The position numbers were made by a program, and so were the translations under genes. Of a stretch of 27,403 nt of DNA, positions 1 to 8,587 are shown piece after piece (the first letter of the stretch is position 1; every line of letters begins with the position of its first letter). The notes below the pieces were generated by a model, which was not told the DNA's origin, did no database searches, and saw nothing but the letters and a program-made list of their open reading frames with translations. The DNA is from JBLYYQ01 sp048550035 (GTDB taxonomy: Bacteria; Nitrospinota_A; UBA7883; JBLYYQ01), in the NCBI GenBank assembly GCA_048550035.1, contig JBLYYQ010000099.1, positions 1 through 27,403 of the forward strand, given 5' to 3'.

Positions 1-1622
1 AATAGGAAAACTCCCATCGGGCGATCTACCTCTTTCAAACCCATCCTTGATCGGCGAATCGCTTTTGATATCGAATTAACCGCTTCATCTTGCCCAAATA
101 TATGCTTCTTTAACTCTAAAGAGAGCTTTAATAACTTCTCAGATTCACCCTTAGCTACTTTTTGCAGTGGGATATCGGCAATCATTGAGACTACATAGGC
201 AATATCATCATGAGTTACGACCGGAACTGAATCTTCTTGGGCAAGTTCCCAATCATAGCGCATCTTATCTAGGTCGACATGCAACTTCTCTTCTTGGTCT
301 CGCAACTCAACAGCCTTTTCAAATTCTTGTTTGCTAATTCGCTCTTTCTTCTCTTTGACAATCGCATCAATCGCCACCTGAAGTTCCTTCATTTCATCTG
401 GAAATGTTACTTTTTTAAGATGGACTTTACTCCCTGCTTCATCAATAACATCAATCGCTTTATCTGGTAAAAATCGATCTGGAATATATCGATCTGACAT
501 CCGTACTGCCGCCTTTATCGCTTCATCAGAAAATATTGCGTTATGATGTTGCTCATATTTGCTTTTCAGACCATAAATAATATCGATTGTCTCCTTGATA
601 TTTGGTGGCTGAACAATAATCGATTGGAAACGCCGCTCAAGTGCTCCATTTTTCTCTATATATTTACGATATTCATCTAATGTTGTCGCTCCTATACATT
701 GAATATCACCTCTAGATAAAGCAGGTTTTAACATATTCGATGCATCTACGCTACCTTCAGCAGCTCCTGCACCAACTAGAGTATGTAGCTCATCTATAAA
801 TAATATGATCTTCTTTGATCGAATAATCTCTTTCATTATCGCTTTGATTCGCTGCTCAAACTGTCCTCGATATTTTGTTCCTGCAATTACTGCTCCTAAA
901 TCGAGGCTTATAACCCGCTTACTATGAAGTATCTGTGGCACTTCACGCGATACTATCTTCTGTGCCATCCCTTCTACAATTGCAGTTTTCCCTACTCCTG
1001 CTTCACCAATTAAGACCGGATTATTCTTTGTACGCCTCGATAAAATCTGGAGGAGACGCTGAATCTCTTCATCTCTGCCAATCACAGGATCTAACTCATT
1101 TTTGAGTGCTAATTCTGTCAAATCACGACCGAACTCCTCTAGCGCCGGAGTTTTAGATACCTGCTGCTTCTCTTGTCCAACTGTTGGTTCGCGAAGTAAG
1201 CTTAATGTATGCTCTTTCACATCAGCATAAGTTACTTTCATCTGAGTCAACACTCTAGCACCAACACCATCTTTTTCACGCATCAGCCCTAGAAGTAGAT
1301 GTTCTGTCCCAATATAAGCATCCCCTAGCGATCTGGCCTCTTCAACGGAATATTCTAATACCTTCTTTGCTCGGCTAGTAAATGGGATATCGCCTACCAC
1401 TAGACTGTTTGAGCTAGGTGGCATGTTTTTTTCGATCTCTAATCGGATCTGTCTTAGATCAATAGATAATCGTTGTAAAACAGCAATCGCAACTCCACCT
1501 GTATCTTGTATGATCCCAAGTAGCAGGTGTTCTGTCCCTAAATACTCATGCTGATTCTTTTCTGCCTGCTCTCTCGCTAAGATAATTACCTTGCGAGCTC
1601 GTTCTGTAAATTTTTTAAACAT
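1..1622 (-). CDS. clpC: ClpC-type AAA+ unfoldase, N-terminal 540 residues (C-terminus beyond left edge)
   Basis: ATP-dependent unfoldase that feeds substrates to ClpP in the cytoplasm. The protein begins MFKKFTERARKV, the usual ClpC opening. Two Clp_N repeats follow (about residues 1-75 and 80-150), each with a GTEHLLLG motif. The first AAA+ domain has Walker A GEAGVGKT (206-213), Walker B ILFIDE (273-278) and arginine-finger region LERRF (328-332). A short coiled middle domain carries a UVR-like stretch, FEKAVELRDQEEKL (434-447), which favours ClpC over ClpA or ClpB. The second AAA+ domain has only begun (IFGQDEAV, 508-515) when the window ends at a conserved RPMG. The reading frame is open throughout. 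An in-frame ATG four codons upstream (base 1634) is possible, but the chosen start matches the family. It is the last gene of the minus-strand block, behind a 128-base gap that suggests its own promoter. Confidence 0.96.
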   Translation of the reverse strand, partial: MFKKFTERARKVIILAREQAEKNQHEYLGTEHLLLGIIQDTGGVAIAVLQRLSIDLRQIRLEIEKNMPPSSNSLVVGDIPFTSRAKKVLEYSVEEARSLGDAYIGTEHLLLGLMREKDGVGARVLTQMKVTYADVKEHTLSLLREPTVGQEKQQVSKTPALEEFGRDLTELALKNELDPVIGRDEEIQRLLQILSRRTKNNPVLIGEAGVGKTAIVEGMAQKIVSREVPQILHSKRVISLDLGAVIAGTKYRGQFEQRIKAIMKEIIRSKKIILFIDELHTLVGAGAAEGSVDASNMLKPALSRGDIQCIGATTLDEYRKYIEKNGALERRFQSIIVQPPNIKETIDIIYGLKSKYEQHHNAIFSDEAIKAAVRMSDRYIPDRFLPDKAIDVIDEAGSKVHLKKVTFPDEMKELQVAIDAIVKEKKERISKQEFEKAVELRDQEEKLHVDLDKMRYDWELAQEDSVPVVTHDDIAYVVSMIADIPLQKVAKGESEKLLKLSLELKKHIFGQDEAVNSISKAIRRSRMGLKEVDRPMGVFL

Positions 1623-1654
1623 ATCTTCACACATATGATAGGTTGTTATTCAAT

Positions 1655-1677
1655 ATTTTGTATTACAAAATTACAAA
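1655..1677. promoter_or_regulatory. Palindrome and tandem repeat upstream of clpC
   Basis: The gap between lolD and clpC contains a perfect 17-base palindrome, ATTTTGTA-T-TACAAAAT (1655-1671). Overlapping it are two adjacent copies of ATTACAAA (1662-1669 and 1670-1677). The site lies 33 bases upstream of the clpC start codon, where an operator or promoter element would sit. It does not resemble the CtsR heptad repeat of Gram-positive bacteria or a CIRCE element. The symmetry is read directly from the sequence. A regulatory role is inferred, and AT-rich DNA makes chance palindromes common. Confidence 0.35.
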
Positions 1678-1750
1678 TTTAATACACTCTTACAGTCTGA
1701 GCTTAACATATCAGAGACTAAAAGCAAAAAGATTATCTCCCACCTTACTT

Positions 1751-2437
1751 TCAGCTATCAGCACCATTATTAGCTCTACCATCTGTTATTGTTATAACTT
1801 TATCACTTTGTCTGGCAATCGTTTCATTATGGGTAACAATTAGAAATGTTTGACCCCCTTCATTTAATCTTTGAATCAACGCAAAAATCTCTTCACTATT
1901 TCTTTTATCTAGATTACCAGTCGGCTCATCGCAAAGTACTAACATCGGATGATTAACGAGCGCTCTTGCGATTGCTACTCGTTGCGATTCTCCTCCTGAG
2001 AGCTTTGATGGAATATGGCCTAATCTAGCTCCTAACCCAACCTCTTTTAACATAGCGCTACTTGCATCCAAACTCTCTTCTTTGCTTTTGCCTGCAATCA
2101 TTCTAGCTATAGCTACATTCTCTATCGCCGTTAGCTCTTTCAATAGCATATCTGATTGGAATATAAAGCCTATCTCCTCTGCACGAAACTTTGCCAGATT
2201 AGCGTCAGATAGCTTAAAAATATCTTCGCCATTATGCAAAACTTTACCACCCGTTGGTCTGTCAAGCCCCCCTAGGATATGTAACAAAGTCGATTTGCCT
2301 GCTCCTGACTCACCAACTATAGATACAATCTCTTCACTATTAACTGTGAAATTTACCTCTTTTAGCGGATTTATAATACAATCTTCTATCTTGAACTCTT
2401 TACTAACTGAACATGATTCTAAAATCTTTTTGCTCAT
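1751..2437 (-). CDS. lolD: LolD-like ABC transporter ATPase (lipoprotein release)
   Basis: Cytoplasmic ATPase expected to power extraction of outer-membrane lipoproteins from the inner membrane together with the LolC/E permease encoded at 3047-4324. All ABC motifs are present: Walker A GESGAGKST (42-50), Q-loop FIFQSDMLLKELTAIEN (91-107, close to the LolD/MacB pattern), signature LSGGESQR (146-153), Walker B LVLCDE (166-171), D-loop GNLD and H-loop His203. Its 228 residues are the usual LolD length. AGGATAGGTAG precedes the ATG as ribosome binding site, and the gene begins 8 bases after the kinase-like gene. LolD, MacB and FtsE ATPases are similar; the nearby permease makes LolD the best call. 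Confidence 0.9.
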   Translation of the reverse strand: MSKKILESCSVSKEFKIEDCIINPLKEVNFTVNSEEIVSIVGESGAGKSTLLHILGGLDRPTGGKVLHNGEDIFKLSDANLAKFRAEEIGFIFQSDMLLKELTAIENVAIARMIAGKSKEESLDASSAMLKEVGLGARLGHIPSKLSGGESQRVAIARALVNHPMLVLCDEPTGNLDKRNSEEIFALIQRLNEGGQTFLIVTHNETIARQSDKVITITDGRANNGADS

Positions 2438-2445
2438 AAAACTAC

Positions 2446-3054
2446 CTATCCTAATAGAGTTATTACAACTGCCGCAGCTACTGGTGTACTCAAATTGTCA
2501 TCAACTTTACTTGAAACTAATTCCGATATGGTTGCTACAAAAGAGCCAGCTAAGCAAGGTAAGATCCCTAGATTTGAACCGAAAACTAAACTTATTACTA
2601 AGCAGACCCCAAAAAACGAAAGTGAACCTCCTGCTGACTTATTATTCAATAACTTAAAGAGTGGATAACGCTTCCCAATCAATGCTGCTACCGGATCGCC
2701 AAGAGAAATATAGAGTAACGAAACTATTACTACCGGCTTGCTAAAGAATATCGTTAGAAATAACGCTCCAATTAGATAATATGAGGCTCCTGTTAACCTC
2801 TCCATTTCTTGAGTTTTAAGGAGAAACTTAAACCAGGTTACATAGTAATAATTAATTGATCTATTACTTATCCTCAAAAGATCTAATCCAACATAGAAAA
2901 ATGTTAAAAATCCTAATAAAATTGTAAAAATTTTCAACGAAAATAGATCAAAATAGAGTGCTAAAGGGATGGCAGTAGTAAATATTAGGTGAAATATTTT
3001 CCGTGGTAGATGAGCATCTTTTTCGATATGCTGATCGGTGGAATTCCTATTCAT
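2446..3054 (-). CDS. Polyprenol/phytol/diacylglycerol kinase-like membrane protein
   Basis: A 202-residue polytopic membrane protein related to the dolichol kinase/phytol kinase/Dgk1 group, which phosphorylates lipid alcohols (often with CTP) and is related to CDP-diglyceride synthetases. Visible family landmarks are RKIFH near the N-terminus (18-22), GDPVAALIGKRYP (119-131), KSAGGSLSFF (139-148), and a conserved acid (E178) before DDNLSTP (185-191). Hydrophobic segments fill the rest. The open frame extends 20 codons further upstream, but GAGG nine bases before ATG 3054 supports this start. The gene then overlaps the lolC end by 8 bases, implying translational coupling. Its position between lolC and lolD suggests an envelope lipid role, but the substrate cannot be read from sequence. 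Confidence 0.82.
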   Translation of the reverse strand: MNRNSTDQHIEKDAHLPRKIFHLIFTTAIPLALYFDLFSLKIFTILLGFLTFFYVGLDLLRISNRSINYYYVTWFKFLLKTQEMERLTGASYYLIGALFLTIFFSKPVVIVSLLYISLGDPVAALIGKRYPLFKLLNNKSAGGSLSFFGVCLVISLVFGSNLGILPCLAGSFVATISELVSSKVDDNLSTPVAAAVVITLLG

Positions 3055-4324
3055 GTCGTAATGCCTCGCATGGATCTTGTTTCGAGGCACTATAAGCAGG
3101 GTAAATAGTTGCAATTATGGTCAAAATTAAAGCAGCCAGTATCACAACTGTTATATCGACTAGCTCTAGTTTGACAGGGAGCTTATCTAAATTATAAATA
3201 TCTGTCGGAATGTTAACAATATTATACTCTTTCAAAATTGTACATAATATCAAGGCGCCGACTGTCCCTAAAAATACTCCAAGGAGACCGATTACGATCC
3301 CTTTGATCATAAATATCTTCATAATTGAACGCTTCGTGGCACCCATCGCTTTTAATATCGCAATATCTTGACGCTTCGACATTACAACCATTATGAGGCT
3401 CGATGCGATATTGAATGCGGCAACACCTATAATCAAAGTTAAAATAATTCCAAGCGCTACTTTCTCTAACTGTAGTGCTAAAAAGAGACTCTTATTTAAA
3501 TCTTTCCAATCTCTAACAGAAAATGGATAACCAATTACTGATTTTATCGATTCACTGATCTTATCTGTATTGTAGATATCATCCACACGGACTTCAATTC
3601 CTGAAACACGATCACCAATGTTGAGAATGGATTGCGCACTCTCTAATGATATGAAGGCAAGTGATGAATCATATTCAAAAAGTCCGCTCTTAAATATAGC
3701 TCCCACATAGAACTTGCCAGTTAGCGGCTTACTATTAATTATAGATACTGATCCTGAATTTGGCATAATAAGAGATATATTGTCGCCAACTGTTACAAGA
3801 AGCTTATTCGCAAGTTGTTCACCTAACGCTATTCCTACACGGACAACATCAACCTCTTCACTAAACTCATTTAATTCTATTGATGACCTAGAGTTTTTAA
3901 GATCTAAATCATCAATACTCCCTTCTATTATATATTTACCAATACCCTCGTAAGATGTTGTATCGTCAAAAGATTTCCCGCGCAATAACACTCCTTGAGA
4001 TCTACTATTCGAACTAATAACTGCCTGTGAAATAATGTAGGCAGTTGCAAAAGTAACACCATCTACTGTAGCTAGCTTGCCCTCCATCTTTTTATACTCT
4101 AAAATCGGATCGCCAAAATGGTTATTGATAATGATATGGGCATTCGTTCCTAGTATCTTCTCTTTTAGCTCATCTTGTGCTCCTGTCATAACAGCTAGAA
4201 CGGTAATAAGCGCCATCACCCCAACGGCAACACCCAATATCGAAATCCATGTGATGATCGAAATAAATCCGTAGATACGCTTCCCTGCTAAATACTTAAA
4301 ACCAATTACTCTCTCGAAACTCAT
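3047..4324 (-). CDS. lolC: LolC/LolE-family lipoprotein-releasing permease
   Basis: Inner-membrane permease of the LolCDE lipoprotein sorting machine. The 425-residue length and layout fit the family. A first membrane helix (about 20-48) follows the typical opening IGFKYLAGKR and contains SILGVAVGVMALI; KILGTNAHI comes just after. A large MacB-like periplasmic domain runs to about residue 275, and three C-terminal helices (about 285-310, 335-365, 390-412) form the FtsX domain, with the conserved KRQDIAILKAMGA between the first two. Only one permease gene is visible, so LolC versus LolE cannot be assigned; a homodimeric LolF-like arrangement is possible. The ribosome binding site is weak. It is followed by the kinase-like gene and lolD. 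Confidence 0.92.
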   Translation of the reverse strand: MSFERVIGFKYLAGKRIYGFISIITWISILGVAVGVMALITVLAVMTGAQDELKEKILGTNAHIIINNHFGDPILEYKKMEGKLATVDGVTFATAYIISQAVISSNSRSQGVLLRGKSFDDTTSYEGIGKYIIEGSIDDLDLKNSRSSIELNEFSEEVDVVRVGIALGEQLANKLLVTVGDNISLIMPNSGSVSIINSKPLTGKFYVGAIFKSGLFEYDSSLAFISLESAQSILNIGDRVSGIEVRVDDIYNTDKISESIKSVIGYPFSVRDWKDLNKSLFLALQLEKVALGIILTLIIGVAAFNIASSLIMVVMSKRQDIAILKAMGATKRSIMKIFMIKGIVIGLLGVFLGTVGALILCTILKEYNIVNIPTDIYNLDKLPVKLELVDITVVILAALILTIIATIYPAYSASKQDPCEALRHE

Positions 4325-4376
4325 ACTATAGTTCTATCTAACTCTACAAAAGTAGAGGTTAACTTTCTAGAAATTG

Positions 4377-5270
4377 TTAACATCCTTGATTTAATCTAAA
4401 AATTAGCTCTGCTATTACCTCATCCGCAAGATCGGATCCAACCTTGCAAGAGCCTACATTATTTAAACCTCCTCCTTGATACTCTAAAAGTAGCTTCCCA
4501 ATATTGACCCTGCAGCCTCTATTAATTATAGACTTGCCAATCGATAAAATCACAAATTTTCTATCGGTATCATATCCAATCCGTATAGAGACTGTTGAAG
4601 TAGGAAATAGCGCATAAACTAAAAATTTATTCCCCAACAGCTTCTCTTGTACACCTCTAAAGTCAGTAACCACCACTACCCCTTCAACTGTGGAGTTTGT
4701 TCTGACTCCTTTCTCGAAATTCTTTAAATCTTTATAATATTGCTGCATTCTACTCTGGACTAAATCATCTTGCAGTACATCTTGTACATCCTTATTTTTT
4801 ATTATCTCTATTAGCTGATTGAAATATTCATAGGACGGTTCAAAACCGGTTGCAGGGTCAACACTAGTTGCCAGCTTAAGCCAACCGGACGGTCTTAAAA
4901 TATCAGTTAATGTGAGCATCGCAGAGTTGAATTTATCAGTAGCATCTATGAGATCAGCATACTTTTCATCCCAACCTTTTAACTGGTAATGGTTATAGAT
5001 TATTCGCGCACAAGAGTAGCCTTCCTCATAGAGACCATCTACACCAGCAATACCGTCGACCTTGTCCTGACCTGCCATGTAGTGATCAAACCAGCTATTG
5101 CAATCTGCCACATAAGGAAGATTGACTAATATATCATTGCTACTAACTTTGAACTCGCCATTTTTTATCTCTCTTGGATGGGTGAATTTTATCTTGTCAA
5201 TAGTTAGTGCTTCAGTCAATAGTAGTGTTGATACCACACCATCCCAATCGTTGCGAGTAACTATATCCAT
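4377..5270 (-). CDS. DHH-family phosphoesterase-like protein
   Basis: This 297-residue protein looks like a DHH/DHHA1 phosphoesterase of the type often annotated as exopolyphosphatase-related. Motif I appears as TRNDWDGVVS (D8 and D10), and the DHH box appears as FDHY (61-64). The C-terminal part ends in a DHHA1-like GGG...GSC stretch (about 266-275). Known relatives cleave phosphodiester or phosphoanhydride bonds with two metal ions, for example polyphosphate, cyclic dinucleotides or nanoRNA. The final His of DHH is replaced by Tyr, so the substrate and even activity are uncertain. Ribosome binding site GAGG lies 8 bases before the ATG. It sits 29 bases downstream of purE and 52 bases upstream of lolC, probably in one transcript. 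The family call is fairly safe; the specific function is not. Confidence 0.72.
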   Translation of the reverse strand: MDIVTRNDWDGVVSTLLLTEALTIDKIKFTHPREIKNGEFKVSSNDILVNLPYVADCNSWFDHYMAGQDKVDGIAGVDGLYEEGYSCARIIYNHYQLKGWDEKYADLIDATDKFNSAMLTLTDILRPSGWLKLATSVDPATGFEPSYEYFNQLIEIIKNKDVQDVLQDDLVQSRMQQYYKDLKNFEKGVRTNSTVEGVVVVTDFRGVQEKLLGNKFLVYALFPTSTVSIRIGYDTDRKFVILSIGKSIINRGCRVNIGKLLLEYQGGGLNNVGSCKVGSDLADEVIAELIFRLNQGC

Positions 5271-5299
5271 CTTTTAAACCTCTAATATATTGTTAGAAA

Positions 5300-5791
5300 T
5301 CAATCGCTGCTAACTTTCAACTTGCGATCTGCCTCAATCGTCTTTGCCTGAGTCTCTTTCCACTGATTCTCAAGATTAGTCATAACTGTTTTATTGGTTA
5401 ATCCTATAATCCTTGCTGCAAGTAGTGCCGCATTGACAGCTCCTGCTTCGCCCATGCTAACAGTTGCAACCGGTACACCTGCTGGCATGTTGACAGTAGA
5501 AAGCAGTGCATCCAATCCAGTTAGCAGTCCTCCTTCTAGCGGTATCCCAATCACAGGAATTAAGCTCTTTGAGGCTACCACACCTGCTAAGTGAGCCGAC
5601 ATCCCAGCGGCTGCTATTATCACTTTTGCGCTAGAAGCTGAACTTTCTAAAATAGATTCTAGATGAGCAGCGCTTCGATGAGCTGATGCAATTCTTAAAG
5701 AATAACTTATCCCTACTGATTCTAACTTGTCGCATGCAATCTTACCAATCTTGATGTCTGATTTAGAACCAAGTATAATTAATACATCCAT
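5300..5791 (-). CDS. purE: N5-carboxyaminoimidazole ribonucleotide mutase PurE (class I)
   Basis: Converts N5-CAIR to CAIR in de novo purine synthesis. The 163-residue protein starts with the phosphate-binding GSKSD motif (8-12), followed by SAHR with the family's first conserved His. AAGMSAHLAGVVASKS, PVIGIPLEGG, GLDALLSTVNMPAGVPVATV and the AGAVNAALLA helix then come in order. Length and motifs fit class I PurE, which normally works with PurK; no purK is present in this window. GAGG ten bases upstream of the ATG serves as ribosome binding site, and the gene lies 25 bases after the FAD-oxidase gene. The C-terminal tail of about 25 residues is polar and unconserved-looking. Confidence 0.95.
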   Translation of the reverse strand: MDVLIILGSKSDIKIGKIACDKLESVGISYSLRIASAHRSAAHLESILESSASSAKVIIAAAGMSAHLAGVVASKSLIPVIGIPLEGGLLTGLDALLSTVNMPAGVPVATVSMGEAGAVNAALLAARIIGLTNKTVMTNLENQWKETQAKTIEADRKLKVSSD

Positions 5792-5816
5792 TCTCTATTG
5801 ACCTCTTAAAAAAAAT

Positions 5817-7229
5817 TTAACTAGTTTCAACCGGTACAATCTTGCCCGGATTAAGGATATTATTAGGATCAAAAAGCTTCTTAACACCCCTGATTAAATC
5901 GACCTGCTTTGAACCTACCTCCTGTTCAATCCATGCCGATTTTGTTAGCCCTATGCCATGTTCGCCTGACAATGTTCCATCTAAAGCTAATGTGAGTTCA
6001 ATCAGTTTATCGACCCCAGCTTTCGCTCGTTTATATTTTATTTCATCGCTTTTATCAGTCATGATATTTACATGTATATTACCATCGCCTGCATGACCGA
6101 AACTTATGATTGGGTGATCTATTTCTTTGGAAAGCTTGTTTAACCCACTAATAAGCTCTGGGATCTTTGACCTTGGCACGGTTATATCTTCATTGATTTT
6201 TGTCGGGCTCACCTTAAGTAGTGATGGTGAAATAGCACGCCTTATCTGCCAGATCAATTCTCTCTCTGTTTCGTTTGCAGCCATCTTAACTTCGATAGGG
6301 TTAAAATCAGAAGCTATCTTGAGTATCGATTCTAGCTCTGCTTTGGCAACATTATCTTTGCCGTCTGTCTCAATCAATAAGATTGCTGAAGCGTTAGTTG
6401 GGATACCAAGATTAAGATGTTGCTCAACTACACTTATTGCAGACTTATCTATAAACTCAAGTGTACTTGGGATATTCTTATTACGGATAATTGATGCCAC
6501 CGCATTTGTAGCATCATCGACATTATGAAATATTCCTAACGCTGTATAAACCGATTCTGGTTTCGGGAGTAATTTGAGGAGTATTTTCGTAATGACCGCT
6601 AAGGTTCCTTCGCTTCCTGTAAGTAGCCTAGTGAAATCATAACCGACTACACTCTTAACTGTTTTCGCACCAAAAGAGATCACTTCGCCTGTGGCAAGAA
6701 CCGCATCCATCCCCAATATATAATCACGCGTTACACCATACTTGACTGCACTAGGACCACCAGCAGCTGTGGCGACATTCCCTCCGATAGTAGAAAATTT
6801 TAAAGATGCAGGATCAGGAGGGTAAAATAGCCCAAGCTTACTTACCTCTCTTTGAAGATGGGCTGTTACCACTCCTGGCTCCGTTAAGACTGTAAGATTA
6901 GATTCATCAATATGTAATATCTTATTCATCCTGCAAAAACAGAGCACCACTCCTTGATCTACCGGTATGCTCCCTCCTACAAATCCACTACCTGCCCCTC
7001 GAGGGGTAACCGCAAATTGCTCTTTGTTTGCCAACTTTAGTAAACTTACAATCTCATCAGCAGTAGTAGGAAATAGAACCATCTCAGGTATTGACTCTTG
7101 CTGCGTAGCATCATAACCATAAAGTAAAAGATCCTCTCGCTCTGATGAAGCACGATCTTGACCGAAAATCGATTCTATCTCTCTTCTTACTCTCGCTGTT
7201 ATCAATTTACTTTTACTCTCCTTTATCAT
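5817..7229 (-). CDS. glcD: GlcD-type FAD-binding 2-hydroxyacid dehydrogenase
   Basis: Flavoprotein oxidising a 2-hydroxy acid such as glycolate or D-lactate. At 470 residues it matches GlcD and D-lactate dehydrogenase subunits. The N-terminal FAD-binding PCMH domain shows PRGAGSGFVGGS, a PPDPAS segment, GGNVATAAGGPSAVKYGVTR and LTGSEGTLAV. The C-terminal FAD-oxidase domain shows FGHAGDGNIHVN and SGEHGIGLTK. There is no C-terminal iron-sulfur domain, and no GlcE or GlcF partner gene lies next to it, so the electron acceptor is unknown and the exact substrate cannot be assigned. The start codon overlaps the mtaB stop by 4 bases (ATGA), with only a weak ribosome binding site, indicating translational coupling. 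Confidence 0.9.
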   Translation of the reverse strand: MIKESKSKLITARVRREIESIFGQDRASSEREDLLLYGYDATQQESIPEMVLFPTTADEIVSLLKLANKEQFAVTPRGAGSGFVGGSIPVDQGVVLCFCRMNKILHIDESNLTVLTEPGVVTAHLQREVSKLGLFYPPDPASLKFSTIGGNVATAAGGPSAVKYGVTRDYILGMDAVLATGEVISFGAKTVKSVVGYDFTRLLTGSEGTLAVITKILLKLLPKPESVYTALGIFHNVDDATNAVASIIRNKNIPSTLEFIDKSAISVVEQHLNLGIPTNASAILLIETDGKDNVAKAELESILKIASDFNPIEVKMAANETERELIWQIRRAISPSLLKVSPTKINEDITVPRSKIPELISGLNKLSKEIDHPIISFGHAGDGNIHVNIMTDKSDEIKYKRAKAGVDKLIELTLALDGTLSGEHGIGLTKSAWIEQEVGSKQVDLIRGVKKLFDPNNILNPGKIVPVETS

Positions 7230-8572
7230 ACTGCCATTCTACTCTGCTCTTCATCTATTGTATAGCTACTATTAGATTCTAAAACAGCATCTAACATCTG
7301 AGCTGCCTCACCAGTAATCTTAAGCTTTACAATCTTATTCATCAAGCTGCTTGCACCATCAAATCTGACCGCTAAATAGTTATCAGTAAATCCTTTGAGT
7401 TTGCCATCTTTTGTTTTACTATTCTCAACCAAAACTTCAACAAAACGACCGATCTGATCTATCCTTTTTTGCCGATGTTTCTTAGCTGCTAACTCTTTAA
7501 TTAATCTAGCTCGCTCTTTTACTATACCACTTAGTAGCTTATCATCATCTAACTTATAAGCCTCTGTTAGTGGCCTGCTTGAAAATATAAAAGCATGAAC
7601 CATCATAATCGGCAGCTCCTCTATAATCTTATAACTGCTTAGAAAATCAGCTTCGCTCTCTGATGGGAAACCGACCATAATATCAGTTCCAATCCCAATG
7701 TTATCTATCTTATCACTAGCTTGCAAAATTAGATCTCGATAGTAATCGGCAGTGTAGCCTCTCTTCATAAGATTTAAAATTCGATTCGATCCGCTCTGCA
7801 GTGGGATATGTAAATGAGAGCAAATCCTATCATTATTCTTAATCAAATCAAGTAGACGATCATCAACATGTTGAGGGTTGATAGATGATAGCCTCACCCT
7901 CGCAATAGTTGTATTAAGTAAGATCGCCTCTAATAAATCTGACAGCAGATATTGGCGATCATTGTAATCACCTAAGTCAACCCCTGTTAATATTAGCTCA
8001 GAAACCTCATATGGCTCAATACGTTTTAAATGATCAATGACATCATTCAACTTTGCACTCCTACTCTTCCCTCTAGCAATACGGACATTGCAAAATGAAC
8101 AACTCTGATTACAACCTAGCTGGATCTTGAGGTAAAGATTAGTACGCTTATCTAATTTATGTATAGGGCGAATCTGAACATTATCATCAACTTTAGAATC
8201 TGCTAAAATTAATCGCTCTGCTCGCTCTTGGTTAATAAGCTTGCCAAAACTAAACTTCTTACTATTATCTACTATAAAATCGATCTCAGGCATCTTTAAC
8301 AGACTAGTCTGACTACTTTTGGCATAGCAGCCTGTCATCACTACAGTTGCCGATGGAAAATTTCGTTTCGCCCGCCTTGCTGCTAATCTAGAACTGTAAT
8401 CACTACGACTAGTAACCGAACAGCTGTTTATAACATAAAGATCTACTCTATCGCCTAGCTCTGATTTAACAAAACCTGCATCCTCTAATTCATAAGCGAT
8501 CTCTTCTGATTCGTATCTATTTAGTCTGCACCCTAATGTTTCAACAAAAAATTTGCTGATCCTTTTCTCCAT
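7226..8572 (-). CDS. mtaB: tRNA t6A37 methylthiotransferase MtaB
   Basis: Radical-SAM enzyme that adds a methylthio group to t6A at position 37 of tRNA, using two 4Fe-4S clusters. The N-terminal UPF0004 domain supplies three cluster cysteines in TLGCRLNRYESE (C15), NSCSVT (C51) and TGCYA (C82). The radical-SAM cluster motif is CNQSCSFC (C154, C158, C161), followed by RGKSRS and LTGVDLGDY, the latter typical of MtaB rather than MiaB or RimO. A TRAM-like domain occupies about residues 375-430. The 448-residue length is normal. AAGGA six bases before the ATG is a clear ribosome binding site. It starts 15 bases after the YkgJ-family gene and overlaps the FAD oxidase by 4 bases. Confidence 0.94.
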   Translation of the reverse strand: MEKRISKFFVETLGCRLNRYESEEIAYELEDAGFVKSELGDRVDLYVINSCSVTSRSDYSSRLAARRAKRNFPSATVVMTGCYAKSSQTSLLKMPEIDFIVDNSKKFSFGKLINQERAERLILADSKVDDNVQIRPIHKLDKRTNLYLKIQLGCNQSCSFCNVRIARGKSRSAKLNDVIDHLKRIEPYEVSELILTGVDLGDYNDRQYLLSDLLEAILLNTTIARVRLSSINPQHVDDRLLDLIKNNDRICSHLHIPLQSGSNRILNLMKRGYTADYYRDLILQASDKIDNIGIGTDIMVGFPSESEADFLSSYKIIEELPIMMVHAFIFSSRPLTEAYKLDDDKLLSGIVKERARLIKELAAKKHRQKRIDQIGRFVEVLVENSKTKDGKLKGFTDNYLAVRFDGASSLMNKIVKLKITGEAAQMLDAVLESNSSYTIDEEQSRMAV

Positions 8573-8587
8573 ATTCTATCCTTAAAT

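Noticed and set aside
2082..2657. A 191-codon plus-strand open frame opposite lolD and the kinase gene.
   Set aside because: It is antisense to two well-supported genes and its translation resembles no protein family.
2994..3114. A longer N-terminus for the kinase-like protein, starting at base 3114.
   Set aside because: It would overlap lolC by 68 bases, and the ATG at 3054 has a well-placed GAGG and gives the family-like N-terminus.
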